Source: Desulfosporosinus nitroreducens (lineage in GTDB: Bacteria > Bacillota > Desulfitobacteriia > Desulfitobacteriales > Desulfitobacteriaceae). From it: a stretch of DNA of 37,654 nt. A program made the position numbers and the translations under genes. The notes under the pieces are model-generated. The model did not search any database. It saw only the letters and a program-made list of their open reading frames with translations, and had not been told where the DNA came from. The DNA lies in NCBI RefSeq assembly GCF_023897015.1, contig NZ_JAMHFY010000037.1:1-37654 (forward strand), in the 5' to 3' direction. Of this stretch, positions 24,406 to 32,264 are shown one piece after another (position 1 is the first letter of the stretch; each line of letters opens with the position of its first letter).

Positions 24406-25203
24406 TTAGAACTCAAATAATAGTGAACGGTAGGCGTTAAGGTAGTTCATGCAGAAATTGTCACGTCCAAATAAGGTTTCCGCCGTGACGAGGCCTGCCA
24501 TCATTCTTTTATCTAATGGATTGATAATTAAACCATCTAGACCTTTAGCAATGGCCATAATTGCAAAGGCTTGATTGATAAATTTACGGTTAGGTAATCC
24601 ATAGGAAATGTTTGACAATCCGCACATGGTGTGGACTCCCTTGAATTGCTTGGAAATGGCCTCAATGGCATTGAGAAATTCTATTCCAAAATCTTTATTT
24701 GTCGCGACAGGTTGCACCAGAGGATCGACATAAATATTATCTATCGGGATATTGTTTTGTACTAATCCATTGATGAGTCGATCAGCAATTTTCAGTCGTT
24801 GGTCAGTCGTCTCGGGCATACCTTCATCACTCATGCAAAGAGCAATGACCTTGAGATCAGTTCCAGCAACTACAGGAACTAAGGAATCAAAACGGCTCTT
24901 TTCCAAAGATATGGAGTTAATCATGGCTGTGCCTTTATGTACAGATAGTGCCGCAAGAATCGCATTTGGATCCGGACTATCGATGCAACAAGGTGCGTCC
25001 GTAGCCTCTTGAACAGTCTTTACTAGCCACTGGAGGTAATCCGCTTCTTTCCCCACGAAAATTCCGGCATTCACATCGATAAAATTGGCACCTGCTTCGC
25101 GTTGGTCAACTGCAACCTTTTTAACCGCCTCCGCATCTTGTGCCCGAATGGCTTCACCAATTGCCTTTCGACTCGCATTGATGAGTTCTCCTACAATTAA
25201 CAT
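24406..25203 (-). CDS. methyltetrahydrofolate:corrinoid methyltransferase (MtgA-like)
   Basis: 265 residues. TIM-barrel pterin-binding methyltransferase (the DHPS/MeTr fold of AcsE, MtgA and MetH). Markers: AGANFIDVNAGIF with the pterin-contacting Asp-Asn equivalents, CCIDSPDP, MINSISLE, and MCGLSNISYGLPNR (the SNxSxGLP loop). It should move the methyl group between a methylcorrinoid protein and tetrahydrofolate, linking amine demethylation to one-carbon metabolism. First gene of the sigma-54-driven operon with pylBCD-pylSn. No corrinoid protein is encoded in this operon, so MttC at 30163 is the probable partner. Confidence 0.85.
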   Translation of the reverse strand: MLIVGELINASRKAIGEAIRAQDAEAVKKVAVDQREAGANFIDVNAGIFVGKEADYLQWLVKTVQEATDAPCCIDSPDPNAILAALSVHKGTAMINSISLEKSRFDSLVPVVAGTDLKVIALCMSDEGMPETTDQRLKIADRLINGLVQNNIPIDNIYVDPLVQPVATNKDFGIEFLNAIEAISKQFKGVHTMCGLSNISYGLPNRKFINQAFAIMAIAKGLDGLIINPLDKRMMAGLVTAETLFGRDNFCMNYLNAYRSLLFEF

Positions 25204-25326
25204 CTCATTCGCCCCCTAAATAATATCCTCACCCTATCCCACTTCCCATATCTTCTACACATAGACTTTCTTCATTTTTGCTTTTTCAACTCGTGAAATC
25301 TTTAAACCAAATTTCGACTTAAGTAT
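25204..25326 (-). other. leader reading frame with three in-frame amber codons
   Basis: A strong AAAGGAGG site (25329-25336 region) has no gene after it. The frame that follows it reaches the MtgA-like ATG without any TAA or TGA. It is broken only by TAG at 25255-25257, 25234-25236 and 25216-25218. Usable starts would be ATA 25326 or ATG 25281 (MKKVYV before the first TAG). In a pyrrolysine-decoding cell it could be a leader peptide or an N-terminal extension read through amber. Coincidence remains possible. Confidence 0.3.
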
Positions 25327-25460
25327 TTTCCTCCTTTCCGTTTAATTACAATTTAACTGATAAAGTAATTAATTAAAATAATTTTAGGAATAGTCGAAAT
25401 AGATTCAAAGTTGTCGAAATATTTTGTCTTGATTGAATGTATTAATCAATATATAATTTA

Positions 25461-25478
25461 AAGCAAGTTTCATGCCAA
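25461..25478 (-). promoter_or_regulatory. sigma-54 promoter of the mtgA-pylBCD-pylSn operon
   Basis: Minus-strand TTGGCATGAAACTTGCTT: GG and GC 10 bases apart, near-identical to the mttC promoter. It reads into the 258-bp leader before the MtgA-like gene. Confidence 0.85.
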
Positions 25479-25501
25479 TTTATATGAAGACATTAAAAAC
25501 T

Positions 25502-25518
25502 AGACAGTAGAAGGGTTT
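25502..25518. promoter_or_regulatory. conserved block upstream of sigma-54 promoter
   Basis: AGACAGTAGAAGGGTTT lies 23 bp upstream of the -24 element. The mttC promoter has AGACAGCAGAAGGGCTT at the same distance (30945). Possibly a protein-binding or bending site. Confidence 0.5.
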
Positions 25519-25560
25519 CGATGTTTATTTAATATGAACCAAACAAAATTGATCCATATC

Positions 25561-25578
25561 TGTAAACGTTTGTTTACA
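25561..25578. promoter_or_regulatory. 18-bp palindrome, likely activator (UAS) site
   Basis: TGTAAAC-GTTT-GTTTACA is a perfect 7-bp dyad, 82 bp upstream of the sigma-54 promoter. A matching dyad occurs at 31003-31020, 81 bp upstream of the mttC promoter. It lies between divergent transcription units, so it may also serve the activator gene at 25713. Confidence 0.65.
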
Positions 25579-25712
25579 ATTGGTTGATACTTACTCTATA
25601 TAAATGTAATATAATTTTTCTATGAAAAAAATAATTACAGTTCAGATCTATCAAACTCTGCCTCTACGGGAAAAGCGACCATTTAAAAAGCTTGATTTTG
25701 GAGGATTTTTTA

Positions 25713-27185
25713 GTGGATAAGAAAGTTTATTTCAAAATCGAAGAACTTCAAAAGGAAAATGAAAACTTAAAGAAAGAGAATGAATTGCTTAGAACCGTTA
25801 TTGATAGTGTTCATGAATCTGTATATGTAGTTAATGAAATAGATGAAATCATTTTGTATAATACCGAATCAGAAAAAATGGAAGGTCTTGATAGGAAAGA
25901 TATTTTGGGAAAAAAGGAAGAGGATGTATTTGCACAGCCTTACTACTTTTCAGAGGAAGTAACCAAAAAAATACTAAAAACAGGGAAACCCCTAATTGAA
26001 CAGCCCTATTGGTATAACTTGAATTGTGGAAGAAAAACTAATATGATTTTTAGTGCATATCCTTTTTATTACAAAGGTCAAATCATAGCAGTTTACGTTA
26101 TCTTTCGCAATATGAATCAGATGAGTGATTTTATAGCCATAACTTTAGAGATGCATAAAAAGTTTATTAAACAAGAAACTAATCATCATGATGGAGCTAT
26201 GTTTCTTCTCGACGATATAATAGGAATAACCAGCAAGATGAAGAAGATTACGACAGAAGCACGAAGAATTGCCTTTCGTAAATCCCCGGTATTAATCGTA
26301 GGGGAAACTGGAACAGGCAAAGAACTATTTGCTCAGGGGATTCATAATGCTAGTTTATATTCGAAAGGTCCGTTTATTCCTGTGAATTGTGCGGCTATTC
26401 CAGATACACTTTTGGAAAGCCTTCTCTTCGGAACCGTAAAAGGTGCTTTTACTGGTGCTATAGATACGCCCGGCCTATTTGAACAAGCCGAAGATGGAAC
26501 TATTTTCTTAGATGAAATTAATTCGATGTCCTTTTCCCTGCAGGCAAAACTACTAAGAGTACTACAGGATAAATCAGTACGGAGACTTGGAAGCAAAGTT
26601 CAAATACCACTAAATTGCAGAGTCATAAGTGCTACAAATATGGATCCTATTGAGGCAGTTAAAAAACAAGTCATTCGCTCTGACTTATACTTCCGTTTAG
26701 CTACCATTACCCTAAATATTCCTCCCCTGAGGGAAAGAAAAGAAGACATTGAAGTTTTGGCTAGGCATTTTATAAGAAAATGTAATACTGAATTTGGGCT
26801 ATTTATTAATGATATTTCAGAGGAATTAATCAATTTTTTTGAACGATATGATTGGCCAGGCAATGTTCGAGAATTAGAAAACTTTATTGAAGGTGCTATG
26901 AACTTTGTTCTAAATAAAGATAAGATACTAAAACTACACCATTTACCTGAATATTTTGGAGAAAGACTTTTTCTTCTTAAAGATACTCAAAACCATAAAG
27001 ACTCTCAAAGCACAGTAATTGATAATAGGACACTTCAGAGTGCTTTGTTGGAAACTGAAAAAAGTATAATTGAAAGCACCCTAATGCGAAATAAAGGGAA
27101 TATCAGTAGATCAGCCCAAGTATTGGGTATTTCTAGGCAAAATTTACATTATAAACTTAAAGCATTGGGAATTACTAATAAATAA
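25713..27185 (+). CDS. PAS-type sigma-54-dependent activator of the methylamine/Pyl regulon
   Basis: 490 residues from GTG 25713, which follows TGGAGGA; the frame is open to TTG 25692. Layout: a short Lys/Glu coiled coil (residues ~8-30), a PAS domain (~35-130), AAA+ sigma-54 domain (~165-400) with Walker A GETGTGKE, GAFTGA loop, and Walker B GTIFLDEI, then a Fis-type HTH (RSAQVLGISRQNLHYKLKAL). No receiver domain, so it is probably switched by a ligand or redox signal through PAS. Divergent from the mtgA-pyl operon and convergent with the mttC operon, both with sigma-54 promoters; it is the obvious regulator. Confidence 0.9.
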   Translation: MDKKVYFKIEELQKENENLKKENELLRTVIDSVHESVYVVNEIDEIILYNTESEKMEGLDRKDILGKKEEDVFAQPYYFSEEVTKKILKTGKPLIEQPYWYNLNCGRKTNMIFSAYPFYYKGQIIAVYVIFRNMNQMSDFIAITLEMHKKFIKQETNHHDGAMFLLDDIIGITSKMKKITTEARRIAFRKSPVLIVGETGTGKELFAQGIHNASLYSKGPFIPVNCAAIPDTLLESLLFGTVKGAFTGAIDTPGLFEQAEDGTIFLDEINSMSFSLQAKLLRVLQDKSVRRLGSKVQIPLNCRVISATNMDPIEAVKKQVIRSDLYFRLATITLNIPPLRERKEDIEVLARHFIRKCNTEFGLFINDISEELINFFERYDWPGNVRELENFIEGAMNFVLNKDKILKLHHLPEYFGERLFLLKDTQNHKDSQSTVIDNRTLQSALLETEKSIIESTLMRNKGNISRSAQVLGISRQNLHYKLKALGITNK

Positions 27186-27188
27186 TAA

Positions 27189-28430
27189 TTATAGTCCTTC
27201 ACAGTATTCCTTTCCATTTTCCTTATTGGTCTTCCTTTCATGTTCTTCGGCAATTCTGATGGCTTGGGGAACCGATAACTTATCTGCTATGAAAATACCC
27301 ATAATACCTCCACATAATTGTCCGATGAATACAGGGACAATCAAGGTTGGTTGGAAATTTGCAGTGAAGGACAAATAATCTCCCAAAAGGTAACCAGCAC
27401 AAACGCTGTAGGCGATGCACTTAACCTTGTCCTTAGGAGGCATATCTTTAACCGTGGCAAACATAGCCAAGACATTGGCTGAAGCTGCTACGAGCCCAGC
27501 ACTACCAGCATAAGTCAACCCTAATTTTGTCCCGATTTTTGTTAAGGGTTTCTGCAAATACTTTTTCAACAGATAGACCATGGGAAATGCTCCAGCCAAC
27601 ATAATTCCAATAATACCTGTGATTTCCAATGCCCTAAAGCGTTCTTCCTCATCCGCAATAAATGGATCAAAACCCCATCCGCCTAAAACTGTGGAAAATA
27701 CCCCAGTAAAGTATTCAATGATCGCAAAAGCCACCACTAGTTTTAAGGCTGCCATGAGTATCTTTCCATAGATCATAAAGCCTTTAATCATCTTTTTAGG
27801 TATCAACTTTAGCCCCAGAGCAAATAAAACGCAGATGATTATTAAAGGAAGAAGATTAATAAAAATACTAACTAATCCGAAGGATAATACATAAGTAGCA
27901 TCGGCATTGGTGGAAATAGCTTCTCGAACCGGAATATGGGAAAAGAAGAGGATCATACATGTTACAAAAACCCCAAAAGGAACTGCCAGCATTCCGGACA
28001 TCATGCCCAAGGCTAAATATTGGTGATCTTCTTTTTCTAACATGGTTAAACCAATAGGAATATTATACAGAATTGTCGGGGCAGCCATAATGCCCACCAC
28101 CATAGACATGATCCAAGCTTCAGGAGATTGAGCGAGGGCTTGGGCTAAGACGTATCCTCCTATATCGCTAGGGATAAAAGTCGTCGCTGCTATCGCCAAA
28201 TCCGCACCTATAAAACTATAGATTGAACCAAAAACTTTCTCAATAAAGATCGTTAGATAGGGAATAGAGATCATAATTCCTGCTATAGGAAGAAAAATAG
28301 TTCCTATCGTTTCTATACCATTGATAAATGACTGTCCTAATTCAGAATCCTCTTTAACAGCTGACGCAACAGCTCCCGCTAAACAACAGGCCATAATAAT
28401 AGAAATCATCAATTTACCGAATATAACCAT
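27189..28430 (-). CDS. EutH-family permease in the trimethylamine operon
   Basis: 413 residues, 10-11 membrane segments. The sequence is of the EutH (ethanolamine permease) family: IGTIFLPIAGIMISIPYL, FIPSDIGGYVLAQALA, ILYNIPIGLTML, and the GYLLGDYLSFTANFQP motif. ATG 28430 follows AGGAGGAGATAAT. It is third in the mttC-mttB operon, after a 200-bp gap with a hairpin, and no ethanolamine genes are near. I infer that it brings in a methylated amine, a job usually given to other families (MttP/BCCT). Ends three bases from the activator gene on the other strand. Confidence 0.85.
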   Translation of the reverse strand: MVIFGKLMISIIMACCLAGAVASAVKEDSELGQSFINGIETIGTIFLPIAGIMISIPYLTIFIEKVFGSIYSFIGADLAIAATTFIPSDIGGYVLAQALAQSPEAWIMSMVVGIMAAPTILYNIPIGLTMLEKEDHQYLALGMMSGMLAVPFGVFVTCMILFFSHIPVREAISTNADATYVLSFGLVSIFINLLPLIIICVLFALGLKLIPKKMIKGFMIYGKILMAALKLVVAFAIIEYFTGVFSTVLGGWGFDPFIADEEERFRALEITGIIGIMLAGAFPMVYLLKKYLQKPLTKIGTKLGLTYAGSAGLVAASANVLAMFATVKDMPPKDKVKCIAYSVCAGYLLGDYLSFTANFQPTLIVPVFIGQLCGGIMGIFIADKLSVPQAIRIAEEHERKTNKENGKEYCEGL

Positions 28431-28481
28431 TAATTATCTCCTCCTGACAAGAGTTTTTGAACCGTTTGACCACAGAAGATG

Positions 28482-28517
28482 AAAACGGAGGAAATGCACC
28501 TACATCTCCTCCGTTTT
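28482..28517 (-). terminator. hairpin between mttB and the EutH-like gene
   Basis: AAAACGGAGGA and TCCTCCGTTTT form an 11-bp stem, with T-rich flanks on both strands. It may lower expression of the permease relative to mttCB. Confidence 0.6.
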
Positions 28518-28632
28518 TCTACCAGTGTCTTGGTCACTAAATAAGATGGCACCTACCACTAATCTAGTAGTCAAATCACTGTTTATCTTTCGAGAATGCC
28601 TCACATTGGGTTTTATGAGGTTTTAATAAAGG

Positions 28633-30105
28633 TTATTTTTCTACTTCTTCGATGATATTTCTGAGTTTTTGTTGTACTTCCTTATCTAGCGGTTCGGGTT
28701 TGTATTCGTTAAGAATTTCCCGTGCCCTTTCTGAAGCACGCTCAGCAGCATCTTTGCCCCCGGTATCCGCTTCCCAAATCAGGCGCATTTTGCGGTCAAA
28801 GAGTGATGCCCTAGACTGTTCTTGCTTCACAAAGTCCATGGTATGCTTTTCTAACAAATAGTGTTTACCACTACCTCCGCCTACCCGCTTAATTAGGTCA
28901 ACAGCCAAGGTTTCATCGTTAATTTCCACACCACGAATCACTCGTTTTACCATCTGTGCTATTTCGTTATCGATAAGTAGTTGGGCATAGCTGAAGGTTA
29001 CCCCTAACTCCAGCATTCCCATCCCATAAATCAGGTTAACCCCTGACAAGGCTGGCAACAAAGCCGTCATTGTTTTTTCATATCCTGCCTGAGCATCGGA
29101 TAATTTGCTATCTGCCTACGTCCCTGCTGTAAAGCTCGGCAGTAAGTAGAACTGAGCCAGAGCCGCCACACCCGCACTACACATCCCAAGCTCCGGCGAA
29201 CCCACTGGAGCAGTAGCATATTGCAGGTCAAATGTCGTAGTGGAACTGCCGTACATCACAGGTGCACCCTTGGCAGCAAGCTGAGATAAGGTAATCCCTG
29301 CGAGAACTTCCGCATTGTGCACAACAAGTGTTCCAGCAATGGTTACCGGTGTGGTAGCCCCAGACATAGCCATTGACAATATATTGCAAGGTACACCCGC
29401 CCGGGCAAATTCCGTGATAATATCACAGCACTCTTTATGAAGCTGGAGTGGACTTTGTGGACAGGTTAGAGCCGATAAAAGCGGCCGCTTCCTGAGATTA
29501 TCCCAACCATCGGCAATAATTGCACCCATTTCAAGATATTTTTTGGCATGATCGCCAGAGGTAAGGTCAATGTGCATAGCATGTTTACTAGTATTACTCA
29601 AAAAAGCTTCGGCTTCATGTAAATCAACCGATATTTTAGGACAGTCTCTGGCTGAAACTGCATGAGAATAAACGTCAACTCCATCCAGATAATCGGCAAC
29701 TAAGGCAGTTCCAGCAACGTCCGCCTTGGTTGTTTTTCTCAAAGCACCTGTTACAGGGTCGATAATGTTTACTCCAGCACCAAAGGTGGTAAAACTTACC
29801 CGGCTGCCCTCTAATACACAATCGTTCTTTGGATTACGACCGGCAAGGGTAATAGTACTCGGAGCAGACCTAATCGCATCTTCTACAAGGTGCGCAGGAA
29901 TACGTACAACAGATTCAGTTCGATCTACCATAGCTCCAGCATCTTGGAAAAGATCTAGGGCCTCTTTAGAACTGATATGAACCCCTTCCTGCCAAAGGAC
30001 TTCCAGAGTTGAATAATGAATTTGTCTTAATTCATCATCTGTAAACATGTTCAGACTGAAACCATGCTTTTGAGGATTATTAGACCGAGGATTTCTTATG
30101 GTCAC
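28633..30105 (-). CDS. mttB: trimethylamine:corrinoid methyltransferase MttB with in-frame amber (pyrrolysine)
   Basis: 490 residues if UAG 29116-29118 is read as pyrrolysine; otherwise two pieces, 329 residues and a remainder with its first Met at 29070. Both sides stay in the same frame and the downstream 160 residues continue the family sequence: LLPSFTAGT-Pyl-ADSKLSDAQAGYEKT. Residue 330 matches the pyrrolysine position of known MttB proteins (334 in archaea, as I recall). The barrel start is GTG 30105 behind an AAGGTGG site. It transfers a methyl group from trimethylamine (or a close analogue) to Co(I) of MttC. Order mttC-mttB-permease behind a sigma-54 promoter. The true stop is TAA. 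Confidence 0.95.
29116..29118 (-). other. UAG codon read as pyrrolysine
   Basis: TAG within mttB, flanked by GGGACG and GCAGAT. Conserved protein sequence continues on both sides, and pylT, pylSc, pylSn and pylBCD are all within 9 kb. Confidence 0.95.
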
Positions 30106-30162
30106 CTTTCATTCCACCTTTCTAAGATTATATGTTTTATGCCAAGCCCTGAATTGGATAGG

Positions 30163-30798
30163 TTACTTAGCAAGTAAACTTTTTGCGAGGTCACAAGCGG
30201 TAGCAGCATCAGGTGCAAAACCGTCGGCACCAATTTCATCAGAATATTCCTGAGAGATCGGAGCTCCCCCTATAATAATGCGTACCTTATCCCTTAGGCC
30301 ATCTTCTACAAATAATTCTACAGTGTCTTTCATCGCTACCATAGTAGTAGTAAGCAGTGCAGACATAGCGATCATATCAGCTTTGTGTTCCTTTGCAGCT
30401 TCTAAAAACTGTTCTGGTGAAATATCAACACCTAAATTAATGACCGTAAAGCCTGCGCCCTCCATCATCATAGCTAACAGGTTCTTTCCGATATCATGAA
30501 GGTCACCTTTTACTGTACCAACCAGCACTTTACCTATTGAGGGGATATCCGTTTCAGACATGAGTGGTTTAACCAAATTAATACCTGCTGACATCGATCT
30601 AGCTGCCATGAGTACTTCAGGAACAAACATTTCTCCTCTTTTAAACCGTGCTCCAACTATGTCCATACCTGCAATCAGACCCTGATTAATAATTTCCAAA
30701 AGATCAGTCCCGCTATCAATCAAGGATTTAGTTATAGATACTACCTGATTATCATTACCACTTAATACCGCTTTTGACAACTCTTCAAAGTTCGCCAT
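30163..30798 (-). CDS. mttC: trimethylamine corrinoid protein MttC
   Basis: 211 residues, full length. N-terminal four-helix cap (~1-85; EIINQGLIAGMDIVG, FKRGEMFVPEVLMAARSM) and a Rossmann-like B12 domain with the base-off motif Asp99-x-His101-x-x-Gly104 (GDLHDIGKN), then GAGFTVINLGVD and a C-terminal GGAPIS. His101 would ligate cobalt. Accepts the methyl group from MttB and hands it to a methyltransferase, here probably the MtgA-like one. ATG 30798 follows AAGGAGGTAATATT. First gene of its operon. Confidence 0.95.
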   Translation of the reverse strand: MANFEELSKAVLSGNDNQVVSITKSLIDSGTDLLEIINQGLIAGMDIVGARFKRGEMFVPEVLMAARSMSAGINLVKPLMSETDIPSIGKVLVGTVKGDLHDIGKNLLAMMMEGAGFTVINLGVDISPEQFLEAAKEHKADMIAMSALLTTTMVAMKDTVELFVEDGLRDKVRIIIGGAPISQEYSDEIGADGFAPDAATACDLAKSLLAK

Positions 30799-30904
30799 AA
30801 TATTACCTCCTTGTCTTTACTTTTGCTCTATAAATTCTGACTTATTATTAGAAGATGCTTGTATTCCTCCTTTTTCTTTCACTTTGTATACACTAATATA
30901 AATA

Positions 30905-30921
30905 TGCAAGTTCAATGCCAA
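30905..30921 (-). promoter_or_regulatory. sigma-54 promoter of the mttC-mttB-permease operon
   Basis: Minus-strand TTGGCATTGAACTTGCA: -24 GG and -12 GC at the standard distance, ~107 bp before mttC. Confidence 0.85.
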
Positions 30922-31002
30922 CCTTATGAAAATTCAGAAAATCCAGACAGCAGAAGGGCTTTACAAGTTGAGTTTCTTTTAATAAAATAACACCATCCGA
31001 AC

Positions 31003-31020
31003 TGTAACCCTTTGTTGACA
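31003..31020. promoter_or_regulatory. UAS-like dyad inside a larger inverted repeat
   Basis: TGTAACC-CTTT-GTTGACA resembles the perfect palindrome at 25561-25578 and sits at the same distance from its sigma-54 promoter. It is the core of a longer inverted repeat, 30989-31034 (AACACCATC...GATGGTGTT arms), which could also form an RNA hairpin. Homologous AGACAGCAGAAGGG sequence is at 30945. Confidence 0.65.
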
Positions 31021-31100
31021 GTTCAGATGGTGTTCACTTCTAAAATAGGTGTAACTGAATTTTTCTATGAAAAAAACAATTACAAGTAAATCTAATATAT

Positions 31101-31139
31101 AAAAAGAGCCATGACCCTCACTGATGGTTAGTCATGACT
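31101..31139 (-). terminator. terminator after pylSc
   Basis: Minus-strand AGTCATGAC pairs with GTCATGGCT (one G-T) and is followed by TTTTTAT. It ends the pylT-pylSc unit before the mttC control region. Confidence 0.75.
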
Positions 31140-31175
31140 TAAATCATATGAAACTTACTCAGGATTTTATCATAG

Positions 31176-32015
31176 CTATTTTATATTCAGCCTAACTCCA
31201 TCCAGATAGGTTAAGCTCCTGGCCATACTCTGAACATTCTGTTTACCTTCTCGAATCATAAGAAGCCTTTCCAATCCAAAACCTATGCCAACCCAAGGAT
31301 CGAAAATTCCCCATTTCTCGTCCAAAAAATGAGGTCCCATAGCGCCTGATCCCAGCTCGAGCTCACCTTTCATCACATCCACAGTATCTCCGTAGACCAC
31401 AGACGATTCGGTAAGAAGCCCATAACCTTCAATTCCTGCTGCCTCCATGACCCATTGAGCCATTTCTTCTAACCGTTGATATCGCTCTTCGAGCGGGGTG
31501 CCCAGTTCTGTCAGGTTAAGCATTGTAAATTCATTCAGATGTTGCGAGCCCTGTGATTCTTTTCGATAGCAGGTTCCGATTTCAAATATACGAATAGGTT
31601 TATCCCAAAGACGTATAAGGTCTCTCCACAGTGTATAAAGATTCGGAGCCAACATCGGTCGCAGGCATCGTTTAGCATCTAACCAAAAGACTTGTGAAAA
31701 TAGCGGGTGATCGTCTGAAATCGTCATTTTTGCCAATGAAGTCTTTGAAATAATTGTCGGTGTAACGACCTGAACAAATCCCTTTTGGCATAATGCGATC
31801 GCCAATCGGTCTTCAAGCTCGAGTAAGGCAGGCCGATGCTTCTCATCACGTAATTTTTTAAGTTGTGATTTCCCATGCTTAACTAAGCTATGTTCAACAT
31901 CTTGAAACGCGCGGTCGCGGTTTGATGTCTCAATAAAGTTCATATCTAGTTGTTCAGAGGATGCGTTAAGTTCTTTTAACCGTTGTAATTGAACCGTCGA
32001 CCATGAAATACTCAA
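31176..32015 (-). CDS. pylS: pyrrolysyl-tRNA synthetase catalytic subunit PylSc
   Basis: 279 residues from TTG 32015, eight bases after AGGAGGAG; the open frame continues 21 codons upstream into the tRNA-side DNA. Class II aminoacyl-tRNA synthetase core: motif 1 region QVVTPTIISK, motif 2 FEIGTCYRKES, motif 3 GIGFGLERLLM. Pocket elements PMLAPNLYTLWRDL, LNEFTMLNLTELG and SSVVYGDTVDVM are those of PylSc of Desulfitobacterium hafniense as remembered. It charges tRNA-Pyl with pyrrolysine; the tRNA-gripping N-domain is the separate PylSn. The stop is TAG, followed one codon later by TGA. Directly downstream of pylT. Confidence 0.96.
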   Translation of the reverse strand: MSISWSTVQLQRLKELNASSEQLDMNFIETSNRDRAFQDVEHSLVKHGKSQLKKLRDEKHRPALLELEDRLAIALCQKGFVQVVTPTIISKTSLAKMTISDDHPLFSQVFWLDAKRCLRPMLAPNLYTLWRDLIRLWDKPIRIFEIGTCYRKESQGSQHLNEFTMLNLTELGTPLEERYQRLEEMAQWVMEAAGIEGYGLLTESSVVYGDTVDVMKGELELGSGAMGPHFLDEKWGIFDPWVGIGFGLERLLMIREGKQNVQSMARSLTYLDGVRLNIK

Positions 32016-32054
32016 GAGATGAACTCCTCCTGTCAAAACACTTAGACATAAAAA

Positions 32055-32126
32055 TGGCGAGGAGTACGGGAGTTTCACCCGTCTGCACGAATTTAGAGTC
32101 CGTGTGATCTATTCGATCTACCCCCC
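32055..32126 (-). tRNA. pylT: tRNA-Pyl (anticodon CUA)
   Basis: 72 nt with CCA encoded. Acceptor stem GGGGGGT/ACTCCTC (two G-U pairs), a single base (A) before the D stem GATC/GATC with a 5-base loop, a 6-bp anticodon stem CACGGA/TTCGTG, loop CTCTAAA with CUA anticodon, a 3-base variable region CAG, and T stem ACGGG/CCCGT without the normal TTC loop. These are the distinctive features of tRNA-Pyl and it closely matches the Desulfitobacterium one. The PylSc start lies 40 bp downstream. Confidence 0.97.
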
Positions 32127-32160
32127 ATGTGATTTTTAGACTACCATTAATTCCAATCTT

Positions 32161-32178
32161 ATGCAAGCTTTTTTCCAA
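32161..32178 (-). promoter_or_regulatory. possible sigma-54 promoter of pylT-pylSc
   Basis: Minus-strand TTGGAAAAAAGCTTGCAT keeps GG and TTGC at the -24/-12 spacing seen in the other two regulon promoters but lacks the CA after GG. Start would be ~25 nt before the tRNA. Competing option: TTGCAT (32161-32166)-17 bp-TAGTCT, a sigma-A promoter starting at the tRNA. Confidence 0.4.
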
Positions 32179-32197
32179 TCTGTGCCTCTACCAGATC

Positions 32198-32225
32198 TTT
32201 ACGCAACTTTACCGCGTTGCGTAAA
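32198..32225. promoter_or_regulatory. 10-bp dyad upstream of pylT
   Basis: TTTACGCAAC-TTTACCGC-GTTGCGTAAA is a perfect inverted repeat about 20 bp above the pylT promoter candidate. Could be an operator or the end of a transcript. Confidence 0.5.
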
Positions 32226-32264
32226 AAACGTGCCGAATATCCTTTAGACTTTGCGCAGTATTAA

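Noticed and set aside
28633-29070. Separate 145-residue gene downstream of a 329-residue methyltransferase
   Set aside because: It is the continuation of mttB in the same frame after the pyrrolysine UAG; it has no start signals.
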